18,199 nt of DNA, taken from positions 1-18,199 of the forward strand of contig CAZXSE010000019.1 in the NCBI GenBank assembly GCA_964643325.1. The letters run 5' to 3'. The notes under the pieces are model-generated. The model was given only the letters and a program-made list of their open reading frames with translations. It had not been told where the DNA came from and searched no databases. Position numbers and translations under genes: made by a program. How positions within the stretch are numbered: the stretch's first letter is position 1; the number at the start of each line of letters is the position of its first letter. The DNA is from Fredricksoniimonas sp964643325 (GTDB lineage Bacteria > Omnitrophota > Gorgyraeia > Zapsychrales > Fredricksoniimonadaceae). Positions 7,125 to 15,099 of the stretch are shown here, piece by piece.

Positions 7125-7153
7125 TTAACAAAGAATAACCTCTATGTTATACT
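7125..7153 (+). promoter_or_regulatory. Promoter of the ligase-symporter operon
   Basis: TTAACA at 7125-7130 and TATACT at 7148-7153 are separated by 17 bases. Initiation about seven bases downstream would fall near 7160, only a few bases before the ATG at 7163. No Shine-Dalgarno sequence precedes that ATG, so the first message would be nearly leaderless. Confidence 0.65.
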
Positions 7154-7162
7154 GACCGGCAT

Positions 7163-8464
7163 ATGTTCCGGGACAAGACGATAGAGACCATCAGCCGGCC
7201 TTCCTTGGAGAAACTTCAGTTAGAGTGTCTTAAAAAGACCATTACGGCCGCCCAAAAGACGCGCTTCTACGAGAATCGTTTTCGCAAGATCAGCATTAAC
7301 TCCTGTGATGATGTGCGCTCCCTTCAAGATCTGCAAAGATTCCCGTTCACCACGAAAGATGATCTGAGGGCCAGCTATCCCGACGGGCTTTTATCGGTTG
7401 ACAGATCGCGCGTTGTGCGCCTGCACACTTCCAGCGGCACGACGGGCATGCCGACAGTGATCTATCATACGCAGGCGGACCTGGACAATTGGACAGAGCT
7501 GGTGTGCCGCGGCCTCACGGCATGCGGATTGACCAGCGCGGATGTTTTTCAGAACATGATGACCTACGGGCTTTTTACCGGCGGGCTTGGGCTTCATTAC
7601 GGAGCCGAACGCCTCGGTGCTTTGGTCATTCCAGCGGGGGCAGGCAATACCGGACGCCAGCTGCAGCTCATGAAAGATTTTCGCACGACGGCATTACATG
7701 CCACGCCGAATTATATGCTGCATATCATGCTCAAGCTCGACGAATTCCGTGTCTCCCTCAAAGACCTGAACATCAAGAAGGTATTTCTGGGGGCCGAACC
7801 GTACACGGAGAACACGCGCCGCAAGATCGAGGAGTTCTATCATATAGACGCGTATAATTGCTATGGATTGAGCGAACTTAACGGCCCGGGCGTGGCCATG
7901 GAATGCGTGCACAAAGCGGAGCCGCACATCTGGGAAGATTCTTATATCGTCGAGATCATTGATCCCGAGACCGGAGAGATCTTAAAGGATGGCCAGGAAG
8001 GGGAACTTGTCCTGACCACTCTCAAAAGAGAGGCGACGCCGTTGTTGCGTTACCGCACACGTGATCTGACCCGCATTATTGACGAGCCGTGCGCCTGCGG
8101 ACGCACGCACCGGCGCATTGCGCGCATTACGGGCCGCAGCGACGACATGCTCATCATTAATGGCGTTAATGTCTTCCCGTCGCAGGTCGAAGAGATCCTG
8201 ATGAAGCGCCCCGAGGTCGGGACCAATTATCAGATCGTCGTCGACCAGAAAGAGTCGCTGGACCGGCTGACGATCAAGGTCGAGATCTATGCCAAGCTTT
8301 TTGAAGGAGATATTAAAGTCCTTGAGCGGTTGCGTGATGCCATGCGGCATGAACTTAAATCGACGCTCTTGGTGAGCGCGTATGTGGAGCTTCATGAGCC
8401 GGGATCTTTGCCGGTCAGCGAAGGCAAGGCAAAGCGCGTTCTTGACCTTAGAAAAGGGGAATAA
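7163..8464 (+). CDS. PaaK-like phenylacetate-CoA ligase (AMP-forming)
   Basis: Adenylate-forming enzyme that activates a carboxylic acid, classically phenylacetate, to its CoA thioester. It has 433 residues, the usual PaaK length. The P-loop HTSSGTTGMP lies at 88-97, YGLSE at 234-238, RYRTRD at 296-301, and the C-terminal hinge region GRSDDMLIINGVNVFPSQVEE at 324-344. C310 and C312 in EPCACGR are also typical of the family. The ATG at 7163 gives the normal N-terminus, with a conserved 'LxxLQLExLK' helix at 15-24. The double-ACT protein, thioesterase and symporter genes follow closely. Substrate specificity cannot be read from sequence; aryl acetates or other aromatic acids fit best. Confidence 0.92.
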   Translation: MFRDKTIETISRPSLEKLQLECLKKTITAAQKTRFYENRFRKISINSCDDVRSLQDLQRFPFTTKDDLRASYPDGLLSVDRSRVVRLHTSSGTTGMPTVIYHTQADLDNWTELVCRGLTACGLTSADVFQNMMTYGLFTGGLGLHYGAERLGALVIPAGAGNTGRQLQLMKDFRTTALHATPNYMLHIMLKLDEFRVSLKDLNIKKVFLGAEPYTENTRRKIEEFYHIDAYNCYGLSELNGPGVAMECVHKAEPHIWEDSYIVEIIDPETGEILKDGQEGELVLTTLKREATPLLRYRTRDLTRIIDEPCACGRTHRRIARITGRSDDMLIINGVNVFPSQVEEILMKRPEVGTNYQIVVDQKESLDRLTIKVEIYAKLFEGDIKVLERLRDAMRHELKSTLLVSAYVELHEPGSLPVSEGKAKRVLDLRKGE

Positions 8465-8465
8465 T

Positions 8466-8882
8466 ATGGCCAAGCAGATCAGGGTTTTCTTGGATAATAA
8501 ACCGGGCCGGCTTGAGAAAGTGACGGCGCTCCTTGCGGCGCAGAAGATCAATATCCGCGCGATGCTCATTTCAGACAGAGGCGACTTCGGGATGGTCAAG
8601 TTCCTGGTCGATAAGCCGGACCTGGCGCTCGTCCAGCTCAAGGATGCGGGATTTGCGGCCGCGGTCAAAGATGTCATTGCCGTGAGGCTGGAAGACAAGG
8701 TCGGGCGCCTGCATGAGATGATCGCTTTTCTTTCGGAAAAAGGGATCAACATTTCCGACGGATACGGATTCGCGGGGCATTCGGTCTTTTGCATTGAGAC
8801 GGAAACGGCCGCCGCGGCGATCGCATTGCTTCAGGCCAACGGGTTCGACATTCTTTCCGACCAGGAATTGTACGAGATATGA
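8466..8882 (+). CDS. Tandem ACT-domain protein
   Basis: A 138-residue protein made of two ACT domains, at about residues 5-68 and 72-136. Each begins with the ligand-binding turn (NKPGRL at 11-16 and DKVGRL at 77-82). ACT domains bind amino acids or similar small molecules. Free-standing double-ACT proteins are often encoded beside PaaK-type ligases, where they are thought to sense an aromatic amino acid or related acid. The frame is open from 8382, but the ATG at 8466 is chosen because AAAAGGGG lies upstream and the domain begins at once. It starts two bases after the ligase gene and overlaps the thioesterase gene as ATGA. Confidence 0.9.
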   Translation: MAKQIRVFLDNKPGRLEKVTALLAAQKINIRAMLISDRGDFGMVKFLVDKPDLALVQLKDAGFAAAVKDVIAVRLEDKVGRLHEMIAFLSEKGINISDGYGFAGHSVFCIETETAAAAIALLQANGFDILSDQELYEI

Positions 8883-9298
8883 CACACGCTGACACAAAAC
8901 TTAGCGCCAAGGATTTTACGTCCCGGGATAAGTTCGGGGCTTACAATGGCATGGAAGTCGTTTCCGTCAGCAAGGGTAGGGCGCTAGCCAGGCTTGAGGT
9001 TGCAGGGCATCACAAGAATGGCCTTGGCACGGTGCACGGGGGCGCGATCTTCACCCTGGCGGACCTCGCCTTTGCGGCCGCGTCGAACTGTCATGACGAG
9101 GCTGTGGTGAGTATTAACGCGTCCATGTCGTTTTCCAAAGCATGCACCGAGGGGGTCCTTGTTGCTGAGGCGCAGGAGGTTGCTCGCAGTTCGAAGCTGG
9201 TCACGTATGAGGCGCGCGTCAAGGACGCGGCAGGCGATATCATTGCCGTATTCCAGGGTATCGGGTATATCAAGAATAAACCTAGAGCGCAGGAATAA
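8879..9298 (+). CDS. PaaI-like hotdog-fold thioesterase
   Basis: A 139-residue single hotdog domain. The PaaI-type active-site pattern HKNGLGTVHGGAIFTLAD lies at 45-62, with N47-G48, H53-G54-G55 and D62. The closing half (SKLVTYEARVKDAAGDIIAVFQGIGY) is the usual beta-sheet end of the fold. Enzymes of this group hydrolyse acyl- or aryl-CoA and release CoA trapped on dead-end intermediates. Next to a CoA ligase it probably rescues CoA or sets the thioester level. The start overlaps the ACT gene by four bases. Confidence 0.9.
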   Translation: MTHADTKLSAKDFTSRDKFGAYNGMEVVSVSKGRALARLEVAGHHKNGLGTVHGGAIFTLADLAFAAASNCHDEAVVSINASMSFSKACTEGVLVAEAQEVARSSKLVTYEARVKDAAGDIIAVFQGIGYIKNKPRAQE

Positions 9299-9318
9299 GT
9301 TCAATCAAGGAGGGGCTT

Positions 9319-9426
9319 ATGTTCGGGATCGATGACCCGCAGATCTGGAGCGCGTACCTGGCATGCATCCTCGGAGCGGCCTTTTGCGTTGTTTACGGGG
9401 TTGTGAACTGGAACAGCGATCGATAA
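9319..9426 (+). CDS. Symporter small accessory protein (35 residues)
   Basis: A short gene with a strong ribosome binding site (AAGGAGGGG, four bases before the ATG). The product is MFGIDDPQIWSAYLACIL followed by GAAFCVVYGVVNWNSDR. It is one membrane helix with a short polar N-terminus and a V-N-W-N end. From memory this matches the tiny proteins annotated as symporter small accessory protein, which occur just upstream of sodium:solute symporters; that is exactly its place here, 33 bases before the symporter. The role is presumably assembly or stability of the transporter, but it is not known in detail. It is easily missed by gene finders because of its size. Confidence 0.85.
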   Translation: MFGIDDPQIWSAYLACILGAAFCVVYGVVNWNSDR

Positions 9427-9459
9427 CGCCAAAGCTTCTTTTATAACAAGGGGGTCTTG

Positions 9460-11055
9460 ATGGATAATGTCCTTCTTCTTGCTGTCATTGTTATTGTTTA
9501 CCTGCTGATAACGGTCTTTCTTGGATATTACGGCTATCGCAAAACAAAGACAGCCTCGGATTACATGGTCGGCGGCAGGAACATCCATCCCGTTGTCATG
9601 GCCCTTTCTTACGGAGCGACATTCATCAGTACGTCCGCCATCATCGGCTTCGGCGGGGTGGCGGCAACGTACGGCATGGGCCTGTTGTGGCTCACATTCC
9701 TCAATATACTGATCGGCATCATCATTGCGTTCATTGTTTTCGGGAAACAGACGCGCCGGATGGGGCAGAACCTCGACGCGCATACATTTCCCGAGCTTTT
9801 AGGGAAAAGGTTCCAGTCAACGTTCATTCAGGGCTTCGCGGGCCTTGTGATCTTTGTTTTCATGCCGCTTTATGCCGCGGCCGTGCTCATCGGCGCCTCA
9901 AGGTTCCTGGAGACCACATTTCCCCAGGCGATGAATTTTAACGTGGCGGTCCTGATCTACGCGCTGATCATCTGCGCTTATGTTTTTGCCGGAGGCATCA
10001 AGGCGGTCATGTACACGGATGCGCTGCAAGGCGCCATCATGTGCACGGGCATGATCATTTTGCTGGTGATCTGCTACATCCAGCTGGGCGGCATTGTCGC
10101 GGCGCATCAGGCCCTGACGTCGATCGCACATCTTGTGCCGGAGAAGCTGGTCGCGCAGGGGCATCAGGGATGGACCCGGATGCCGGCCCTGGGATCGCCT
10201 TTATGGTGGACGCTGGTGTCAACGATCATGATGGGTGTGGGCATTGGCGTGCTGACACAGCCCCAACTGGCCGTGCGCTTCATGACGGTCAAGAGCAATC
10301 GCGAGATCAACCGCGGTGTGATCGCGGGCGGCATTTTTATCCTCATCATGACAGGGGCCGCTTATATCGTCGGAGCGCTGTCCAATGTGTATTTCCTGCG
10401 TAATCCACAGTTCGGCCAGATATCGATGAGCCTGACGCAGGGCAATATCGATAAGATCATCCCGCTTTATATCAACAGCGCCATGCCGTCGTGGTTCGTT
10501 TATATTTTTATGCTGACGCTGTTGGCCGCGGCCATGTCCACGTCGAGCTCGCAGTTCCACGCGATGGGCACGGCCATCGGACGGGACCTGGTGGATAAGG
10601 TCATTCTTAAGGGGCAGGGAGCGCGCCATACGGTGATGATCACGCGCATGGGGATATTGGTCGGGGTTCTGCTGACCGTCATTCTCGGGTTCCGGCTGCC
10701 GCCAAGCATTGTGGCGATCGCGACAGCCATGTTTTTTGGTTTGTGCGCGAGCACGTTCCTTCCCGCGTATGCGGGTGCTTTGTTCTGGAAAGGCATGACC
10801 AAGGCTGGGGCCATTGCCAGCATGTTCACGGGATTCATCATAACGGGCCTGTGGTTCTTGTTCATTCACAAGAAAGAGGCGGAAGCGCTGGGATTATGCC
10901 AGCTGATCTTCAAGAAACCGACCCTGGCGGTCCTTCCATGGACGGTCGTTGATCCTATTGTGATCGCCCTGCCGGCGGCTATTCTGGTTGCGGTGATCGT
11001 CAGCCTGTTCACGGCAAAGCCCGCGCGTGAACACATTGAAGTGTGTTTTAAATAA
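9460..11055 (+). CDS. Sodium:solute symporter (SSS family)
   Basis: A 531-residue inner-membrane transporter with about 13 hydrophobic segments. The SSS pattern is clear near the N-terminus: TASDYMVGGRNIHPVVMALS, then GATFISTSAIIGFGG and a helix ending in GKQTRRMG. The segment LLAAAMSTSSSQFHAMGTAI, in the C-terminal half, corresponds to the region that carries sodium-site serines and threonines in this family. The ATG at 9460 is preferred over the adjacent TTG at 9457, since AAGGGGG precedes it by five bases. It follows the small accessory protein and ends a run that starts with a CoA ligase. The substrate is therefore probably an organic acid taken up and then activated; this is inference from context. 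Confidence 0.92.
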   Translation: MDNVLLLAVIVIVYLLITVFLGYYGYRKTKTASDYMVGGRNIHPVVMALSYGATFISTSAIIGFGGVAATYGMGLLWLTFLNILIGIIIAFIVFGKQTRRMGQNLDAHTFPELLGKRFQSTFIQGFAGLVIFVFMPLYAAAVLIGASRFLETTFPQAMNFNVAVLIYALIICAYVFAGGIKAVMYTDALQGAIMCTGMIILLVICYIQLGGIVAAHQALTSIAHLVPEKLVAQGHQGWTRMPALGSPLWWTLVSTIMMGVGIGVLTQPQLAVRFMTVKSNREINRGVIAGGIFILIMTGAAYIVGALSNVYFLRNPQFGQISMSLTQGNIDKIIPLYINSAMPSWFVYIFMLTLLAAAMSTSSSQFHAMGTAIGRDLVDKVILKGQGARHTVMITRMGILVGVLLTVILGFRLPPSIVAIATAMFFGLCASTFLPAYAGALFWKGMTKAGAIASMFTGFIITGLWFLFIHKKEAEALGLCQLIFKKPTLAVLPWTVVDPIVIALPAAILVAVIVSLFTAKPAREHIEVCFK

Positions 11056-11073
11056 AAGAACGGAACAGCGCCC

Positions 11074-12258
11074 ATGACAGAACATGCCAAGGTATTGCCT
11101 GCAAGTTTTCCGGGATCAACAGGGGAGGGCGTGTGCACGGTCCCGTTCCCTGCGCGGCTGACAGGGTCATCGTCGATCGCCGAGATATTTGTTGTTGCCC
11201 GTAAAGAAGGGGCGTCGGATGTGCATGTTTGCAGCGGGGCTCCGGTCATGTTCCGCCAGTCCGGGAAGTTCAAGGTTGTTACTTCCGAACGCCTCGACGG
11301 TAAAATGGTCGCGGCCATGCTCGCCGCGTTCCTGCCCGCTGATAAATGGGCCGAGGCCCAACAGACGGGCGATCTTGAGTATGTGCATGTGATCGCGGGG
11401 GCCGGGCGTTTTCGCATGGTCATCAGCCGTCAGCGTCTCGGATGGGACATGACAGCGCGCCTGATCGACATGCAGGTCCGTTCTTTTCAGGAGTCCGGCA
11501 TGCCGGAGTCATGCCAGAGCCTGACCAAATGGGCGCAAGGGCTTGTCCTTGTCGCCGGGCCCGCGGGCTGCGGCAAGACCAGCACGCTCGCCACGCTCGT
11601 CGAGATGATCAATCAGGCGCGCGATGAGCATATCATCACCATTGAAGAACCCGTTGAAGTTGTCTATACGCCGAAAAGGGCCCAGATCAGCCAGCGCGAG
11701 ATCAACATGCACACATTGTCGCCGGCGAATGCCCTGCGCGCGTCCCTGCGCGAAGATCCTGATATCATCGTGGTCAGCGAACTAAGAAGCCTGGAGATGA
11801 TCCAGCTCGCGGTATCTGCCGCGGAGACCGGGCATCTTGTGTTCGGGACCATGAACACCAATGACGCCGCTCAGACCGTCACGTCCCTGATCAATTCTTT
11901 TTCTCCGGACGAGCAGCCGATCATCCGCAACATGGTGGCCGAATCCCTGCGCGGCGTTATTTGCCAGCAGTTGATCCCGCGCCTGGACGGCAAGGGCGTT
12001 GTGGCGGCGTACGAGGTGCTCATGGTGAATTCCGCCGTGACCGCGCTCATCAAGAGCGGGCGTGCGCGGCAACTGAACAATGTTATTGCGACGGGCAAGA
12101 GCAGCGGCATGGTCCTTCTGGACCATTCCATGCAGGAACTTGTGGCGCAAGGCATCATCAGCGGGGAAGAGGCTTACCGCCGGGCCATCAATCCGCGCAT
12201 ATTCGCCCAATACGCCCCTGCTTCGGGGCTTCAAAGAACGGGGGATGTTAATGCCTAA
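11074..12258 (+). CDS. PilT-type ATPase, divergent paralog
   Basis: A 394-residue hexameric-motor-type ATPase related to the twitching-motility retraction ATPase PilT. A PilT N-terminal domain begins near residue 34 (SIAEIFVVARKEGASDVHV), after a tail of about 30 residues absent from the next gene. The Walker A is GPAGCGKTS at 162-170 (K168), the Asp-box region is ITIEEPVEVVY, and the Walker B-like DIIVVSELRS has E236. The histidine box reads TMNTNDAAQT instead of the usual TLHTNSAAKT, so N261 replaces the histidine. GEMRD is also changed, to SELRS. It may be a regulatory or specialised partner of the following ATPase. The overlap of eight bases with that gene supports joint expression. Confidence 0.88.
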   Translation: MTEHAKVLPASFPGSTGEGVCTVPFPARLTGSSSIAEIFVVARKEGASDVHVCSGAPVMFRQSGKFKVVTSERLDGKMVAAMLAAFLPADKWAEAQQTGDLEYVHVIAGAGRFRMVISRQRLGWDMTARLIDMQVRSFQESGMPESCQSLTKWAQGLVLVAGPAGCGKTSTLATLVEMINQARDEHIITIEEPVEVVYTPKRAQISQREINMHTLSPANALRASLREDPDIIVVSELRSLEMIQLAVSAAETGHLVFGTMNTNDAAQTVTSLINSFSPDEQPIIRNMVAESLRGVICQQLIPRLDGKGVVAAYEVLMVNSAVTALIKSGRARQLNNVIATGKSSGMVLLDHSMQELVAQGIISGEEAYRRAINPRIFAQYAPASGLQRTGDVNA

Positions 12259-13315
12259 GATGGACGTTCTTTTTGAGTATCTCGTTAAACAAAAAGGCTC
12301 CGACCTTCATCTGGAACAGGGGCAAAGGCCCAAGATCCGTTTGCATGGGTCCTTGTCCGCGATCCCGGGCGCCGAGGTCTTGACCGAGGCCTGGATGAAG
12401 GCGCTTATGTCGGAGATCGTGTCTGCCGATCTTTGGGAGCGTTTCCAGAAGACCGGTGATGCTGACTTTGCATATTCATTGCCCAACGGGACGCGTTTCC
12501 GCGCGAATTATTACAGGCAGTTCTACGGCCTGGGCGCGGTATTCCGCTGCATCCCGTCGGAGATCGTTTCCCTGGAAAAGCTGGACATGCCCGATGCGCT
12601 CAAGAAACTCACCGAGATCCATTCAGGGCTTATTTTGATCACCGGGCCCACCGGCAGTGGTAAATCGACAACGCTCGCGGCCATGATCGACCATATCAAC
12701 CGCACGCAATTCAGGAAGATCGTTACCATTGAAGAGCCGGTCGAGTTCATGCACACGAATCAGAAGAGCGTTATTACGCATCGTGAGGTCGGGCTTGATA
12801 CCGCGTCTTTTGCCTCAGGCCTGCGCGGCGCGATCAAAAGTGATGCCGAGATCATCCTTGTCGGTGAAATGCGTGATCACGAGACAGCCATGCTGGCAAT
12901 GACCGCGGCGCAGATGGGGATCCTGGTCTTCGGGACCTTGCACACCAATTCCGCGGCCAAGACCATTGACCGCCTGGTCGATATGTTCCCCATGGACCAG
13001 AAAAATCAGATCCGCACTGTTCTGGCGAATGTGCTGCAAGGGGTTGTTTCGCAACAACTGTTAAAGAGTGTTGACGGGACCCGCCGCTGGGTCGCGTACG
13101 AGATACTCTTGCGGAGCATGGCGCTCGGGCCCATTATCGCCGAGGGGGATGTTTCCAAGTTAACCTCCGAGATCCAGACTAATCGCGGGATGGGCATGGT
13201 CTTGATGGACGATTGCCTGACCGAACTTGTTAAGAAGGGTTGCGTGAGCAAGGAAGACGCCTACATGAAAGCTCTCAACAAGGCGCTGTTCATGACGCGG
13301 TTTGGAATGACATAG
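12251..13315 (+). CDS. PilT-type twitching motility ATPase
   Basis: A 354-residue PilT/PilU-like ATPase expected to drive pilus retraction at the cytoplasmic base of a type IV pilus. The canonical boxes are intact: Walker A GPTGSGKST, Asp box VTIEEPVEF, Walker B EIILVGEMRD and His box TLHTNSAAKTIDRL. The N-terminal domain opens with VLFEYLVKQKGSDLHLEQG. Three in-frame ATGs are possible, at 12245, 12251 and 12260. 12251 is chosen because a GGGGG run lies six bases upstream. No pilin or other pilus genes are present in the window, so the machine it serves is encoded elsewhere. Confidence 0.9.
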   Translation: MPKMDVLFEYLVKQKGSDLHLEQGQRPKIRLHGSLSAIPGAEVLTEAWMKALMSEIVSADLWERFQKTGDADFAYSLPNGTRFRANYYRQFYGLGAVFRCIPSEIVSLEKLDMPDALKKLTEIHSGLILITGPTGSGKSTTLAAMIDHINRTQFRKIVTIEEPVEFMHTNQKSVITHREVGLDTASFASGLRGAIKSDAEIILVGEMRDHETAMLAMTAAQMGILVFGTLHTNSAAKTIDRLVDMFPMDQKNQIRTVLANVLQGVVSQQLLKSVDGTRRWVAYEILLRSMALGPIIAEGDVSKLTSEIQTNRGMGMVLMDDCLTELVKKGCVSKEDAYMKALNKALFMTRFGMT

Positions 13316-13318
13316 CCC

Positions 13319-14734
13319 ATGGTGCGGGCTCTTTTTATTGATATTGCCGCAGACCTTTACGACCTGCACGGTGTGTATTCGCTCGCCGGCGTCCTGTGGC
13401 ATAACGACATTGAAGCCCATTTCGCCCGGAGCCGGGACCCCCGAAAGCTCCTGGAAGCGGTTCGCAATGTCCGCCCTGATCTTCTGTTGTATTCTTCCCT
13501 GGTTACAGATGTCCGAAAATATCTTGCCTTTGACGGGTTCGTTAAGAATTACGTCAATGTCAGGTCGATCATCGGCGGCCCCGGGGTTACGTTCGACCCT
13601 TTGTGTTTCCGGGGTTCGACCATTGACGCGGCCTGCATCGGGGAGGGCGAGTTTGCCCTGGTGGATTTTATCCGCAGCGGGTTCAAGGGCGGCAGGAACA
13701 TCTTTTTGCAGGGCGAGGATGCGCCGACGGAGTTTTATCCTTTGGTGGACCCGGACAAGTTGCCTTTTCCGGATCGCAGTATCGTTTACCGGAAAGACAC
13801 CCTTGTCAGGGATATGCCGTCGAAACAGTTCATTTCAGGGCGCGGGTGCCCGTACGAGTGCAGCTACTGCTTCAATCACGAGTTCAACCGGATGTTCAAG
13901 GCGTGCGGGCCTGTTGTCCGCAAAAAGAGCGTGAACTATCTTTTTGACGAGATCCGCGGGGTCAGGGATGCTTATCCGTTAAAGCACATTGTTTTTAATG
14001 ACGACACCTTCATCATTGACAGGGCGTGGTTCTTTGAGTTCGCCGCGAGATTCCCGCGGGAGATCGGCATGAGCTATACATGCAATATCCGGGCGAATTT
14101 GATGGACGACGCGATGGCGCGGGCATTGAAGGACAGCGGGTGCGCGGGCGTCAACTGGAGCATTGAGTCGGGGAGCGACGAGATCCGCAATAATGTGCTC
14201 AAGCGCCACATGAGCCGCGAGGCCATTATGACGGCGGCGAAGGCCCTGACAAAACAAAGGATCCCTTACCGTATCGGCAACATGGTCGGCGTTCCGTCGG
14301 AGACTTGGGATGATATGTGCAGGACCGTTGAACTTAATATCGCGGTCAAGCCGGCTCTGGCAACGGCGGCGATATTCACGCCGTTCCCCGGGCTTGCTAT
14401 CACGCATTATGTCATTGACCACGGATATTGCGACGCCGCGGTAACAGCGCACATGCCCGCGAACATGTTCACGCGCTCTGTCATGAAGATGGGCGTCGAA
14501 GAGAACAGGATGGTCCAGCGCATGGCGTACCTGTTCCCGTTCTTTGTCGGCTTTCCGCGGCTGTACCGGGGCAAGGGCGTTCGGGCGTTTCTGTTGAGAA
14601 TGCCAGTGTCGGTACTTAGGGCCGCGTACCATCTTTTTTATGCTTTCAAAATGATGAGGATGTACCGGGTGAGGTCTTCCTGGATGCTGCGCTTGCGCCT
14701 GGCGGGGAGGTATATAAGGATGTTATTCTCCTGA
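13319..14734 (+). CDS. B12-binding radical SAM protein
   Basis: A 471-residue enzyme with a cobalamin-binding-like domain at about residues 1-135 and a radical SAM domain from about 168. The cluster motif is C177-P-Y-E-C181-S-Y-C184, so the [4Fe-4S] and SAM chemistry is in place. IIGGPGVTFDP near 84-94 and CIGEGEFALVDFI near 106-118 are typical of the BchE/MiaB-like B12 group. Members catalyse methyl transfers, cyclisations or other radical changes to lipids and cofactors; the substrate here is unknown. A D-L-H triplet at 15-17 sits where many relatives read P-P-L. The C-terminus is basic. It begins three bases after the PilT stop but has a poor ribosome binding site. Confidence 0.9.
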   Translation: MVRALFIDIAADLYDLHGVYSLAGVLWHNDIEAHFARSRDPRKLLEAVRNVRPDLLLYSSLVTDVRKYLAFDGFVKNYVNVRSIIGGPGVTFDPLCFRGSTIDAACIGEGEFALVDFIRSGFKGGRNIFLQGEDAPTEFYPLVDPDKLPFPDRSIVYRKDTLVRDMPSKQFISGRGCPYECSYCFNHEFNRMFKACGPVVRKKSVNYLFDEIRGVRDAYPLKHIVFNDDTFIIDRAWFFEFAARFPREIGMSYTCNIRANLMDDAMARALKDSGCAGVNWSIESGSDEIRNNVLKRHMSREAIMTAAKALTKQRIPYRIGNMVGVPSETWDDMCRTVELNIAVKPALATAAIFTPFPGLAITHYVIDHGYCDAAVTAHMPANMFTRSVMKMGVEENRMVQRMAYLFPFFVGFPRLYRGKGVRAFLLRMPVSVLRAAYHLFYAFKMMRMYRVRSSWMLRLRLAGRYIRMLFS

Positions 14735-14746
14735 GGCAAGAAAACA

Positions 14747-14775
14747 TTTCTTATCCTGGGTTTTTTCAATATAAT
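14747..14775 (+). promoter_or_regulatory. Likely promoter of tRNA-Ser(CGA)
   Basis: A perfect TATAAT at 14770-14775 lies 16 bases before the first tRNA base. The matching -35 position, 17 bases upstream, reads TTTCTT at 14747-14752, which is a weak match. The -10 and its spacing make a dedicated tRNA promoter plausible. Confidence 0.5.
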
Positions 14776-14791
14776 AGCCCTACAAATTTTT

Positions 14792-14880
14792 GGAGAGATG
14801 CCTGAGTGGCTGAAGGGGGCGGTCTCGAAAACCGTTATACCGGGCGACTGGTATCCAGGGTTCGAATCCCTGTCTCTCCG
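14792..14880 (+). tRNA. tRNA-Ser, anticodon CGA
   Basis: The acceptor strands GGAGAGA (14792-14798) and TCTCTCC (14873-14879) pair fully, with discriminator G14880. CCA is not encoded, unlike the other tRNA-Ser. The anticodon loop CTCGAAA gives CGA at 14826-14828, which reads UCG. A long variable arm (TATACCGGGCGACTGGTATC) and the T loop TTCGAAT fit tRNA-Ser. A terminator follows 39 bases downstream. Confidence 0.95.
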
Positions 14881-14892
14881 TTTTCTATTCTC

Positions 14893-14906
14893 CCGTCGGC
14901 CGACGG
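14893..14906. repeat. Short perfect palindrome after tRNA-Ser(CGA)
   Basis: CCGTCGGCCGACGG is a 14-base perfect palindrome lying between the tRNA and its terminator. With no loop it would fold only partly in RNA. It may be a protein-binding site or part of 3' tRNA processing, but nothing specific is evident. Confidence 0.4.
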
Positions 14907-14918
14907 TGAGAGATAAGT

Positions 14919-14955
14919 AAGGCCTTGAGCGGTGATACTGTTCAGGGCCTTTTTT
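14919..14955 (+). terminator. Intrinsic terminator after tRNA-Ser(CGA)
   Basis: AAGGCCTTGA at 14919-14928 pairs with TCAGGGCCTT at 14942-14951 over ten bases, with one G-T pair, and the stem runs into TTTTT. This is a textbook rho-independent terminator. It separates the + strand block from the - strand recombinase cassette. Confidence 0.85.
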
Positions 14956-15099
14956 ATGTCCGCACGTGTCAAAGACTTGCCGCATCTTTTTATCCCTCGC
15001 TTATAGGTTGTTTTAATTCAAATCAATAGAGATGGCTGAGATCTCCGAACTCCGTCGATAATCTATCTCTTTATCTCCAAATGGCGGCTTAGTAAAGGA

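Noticed and set aside
8382..8465. Extension of the ACT-domain frame into the ligase gene
   Set aside because: The added residues are not ACT-like, and AAAAGGGG before the ATG at 8466 marks the start.
10219..10869. Long - strand frame inside the symporter gene
   Set aside because: It is a shadow of a GC-rich membrane protein gene, with histidine- and arginine-rich translation and no ribosome binding site.
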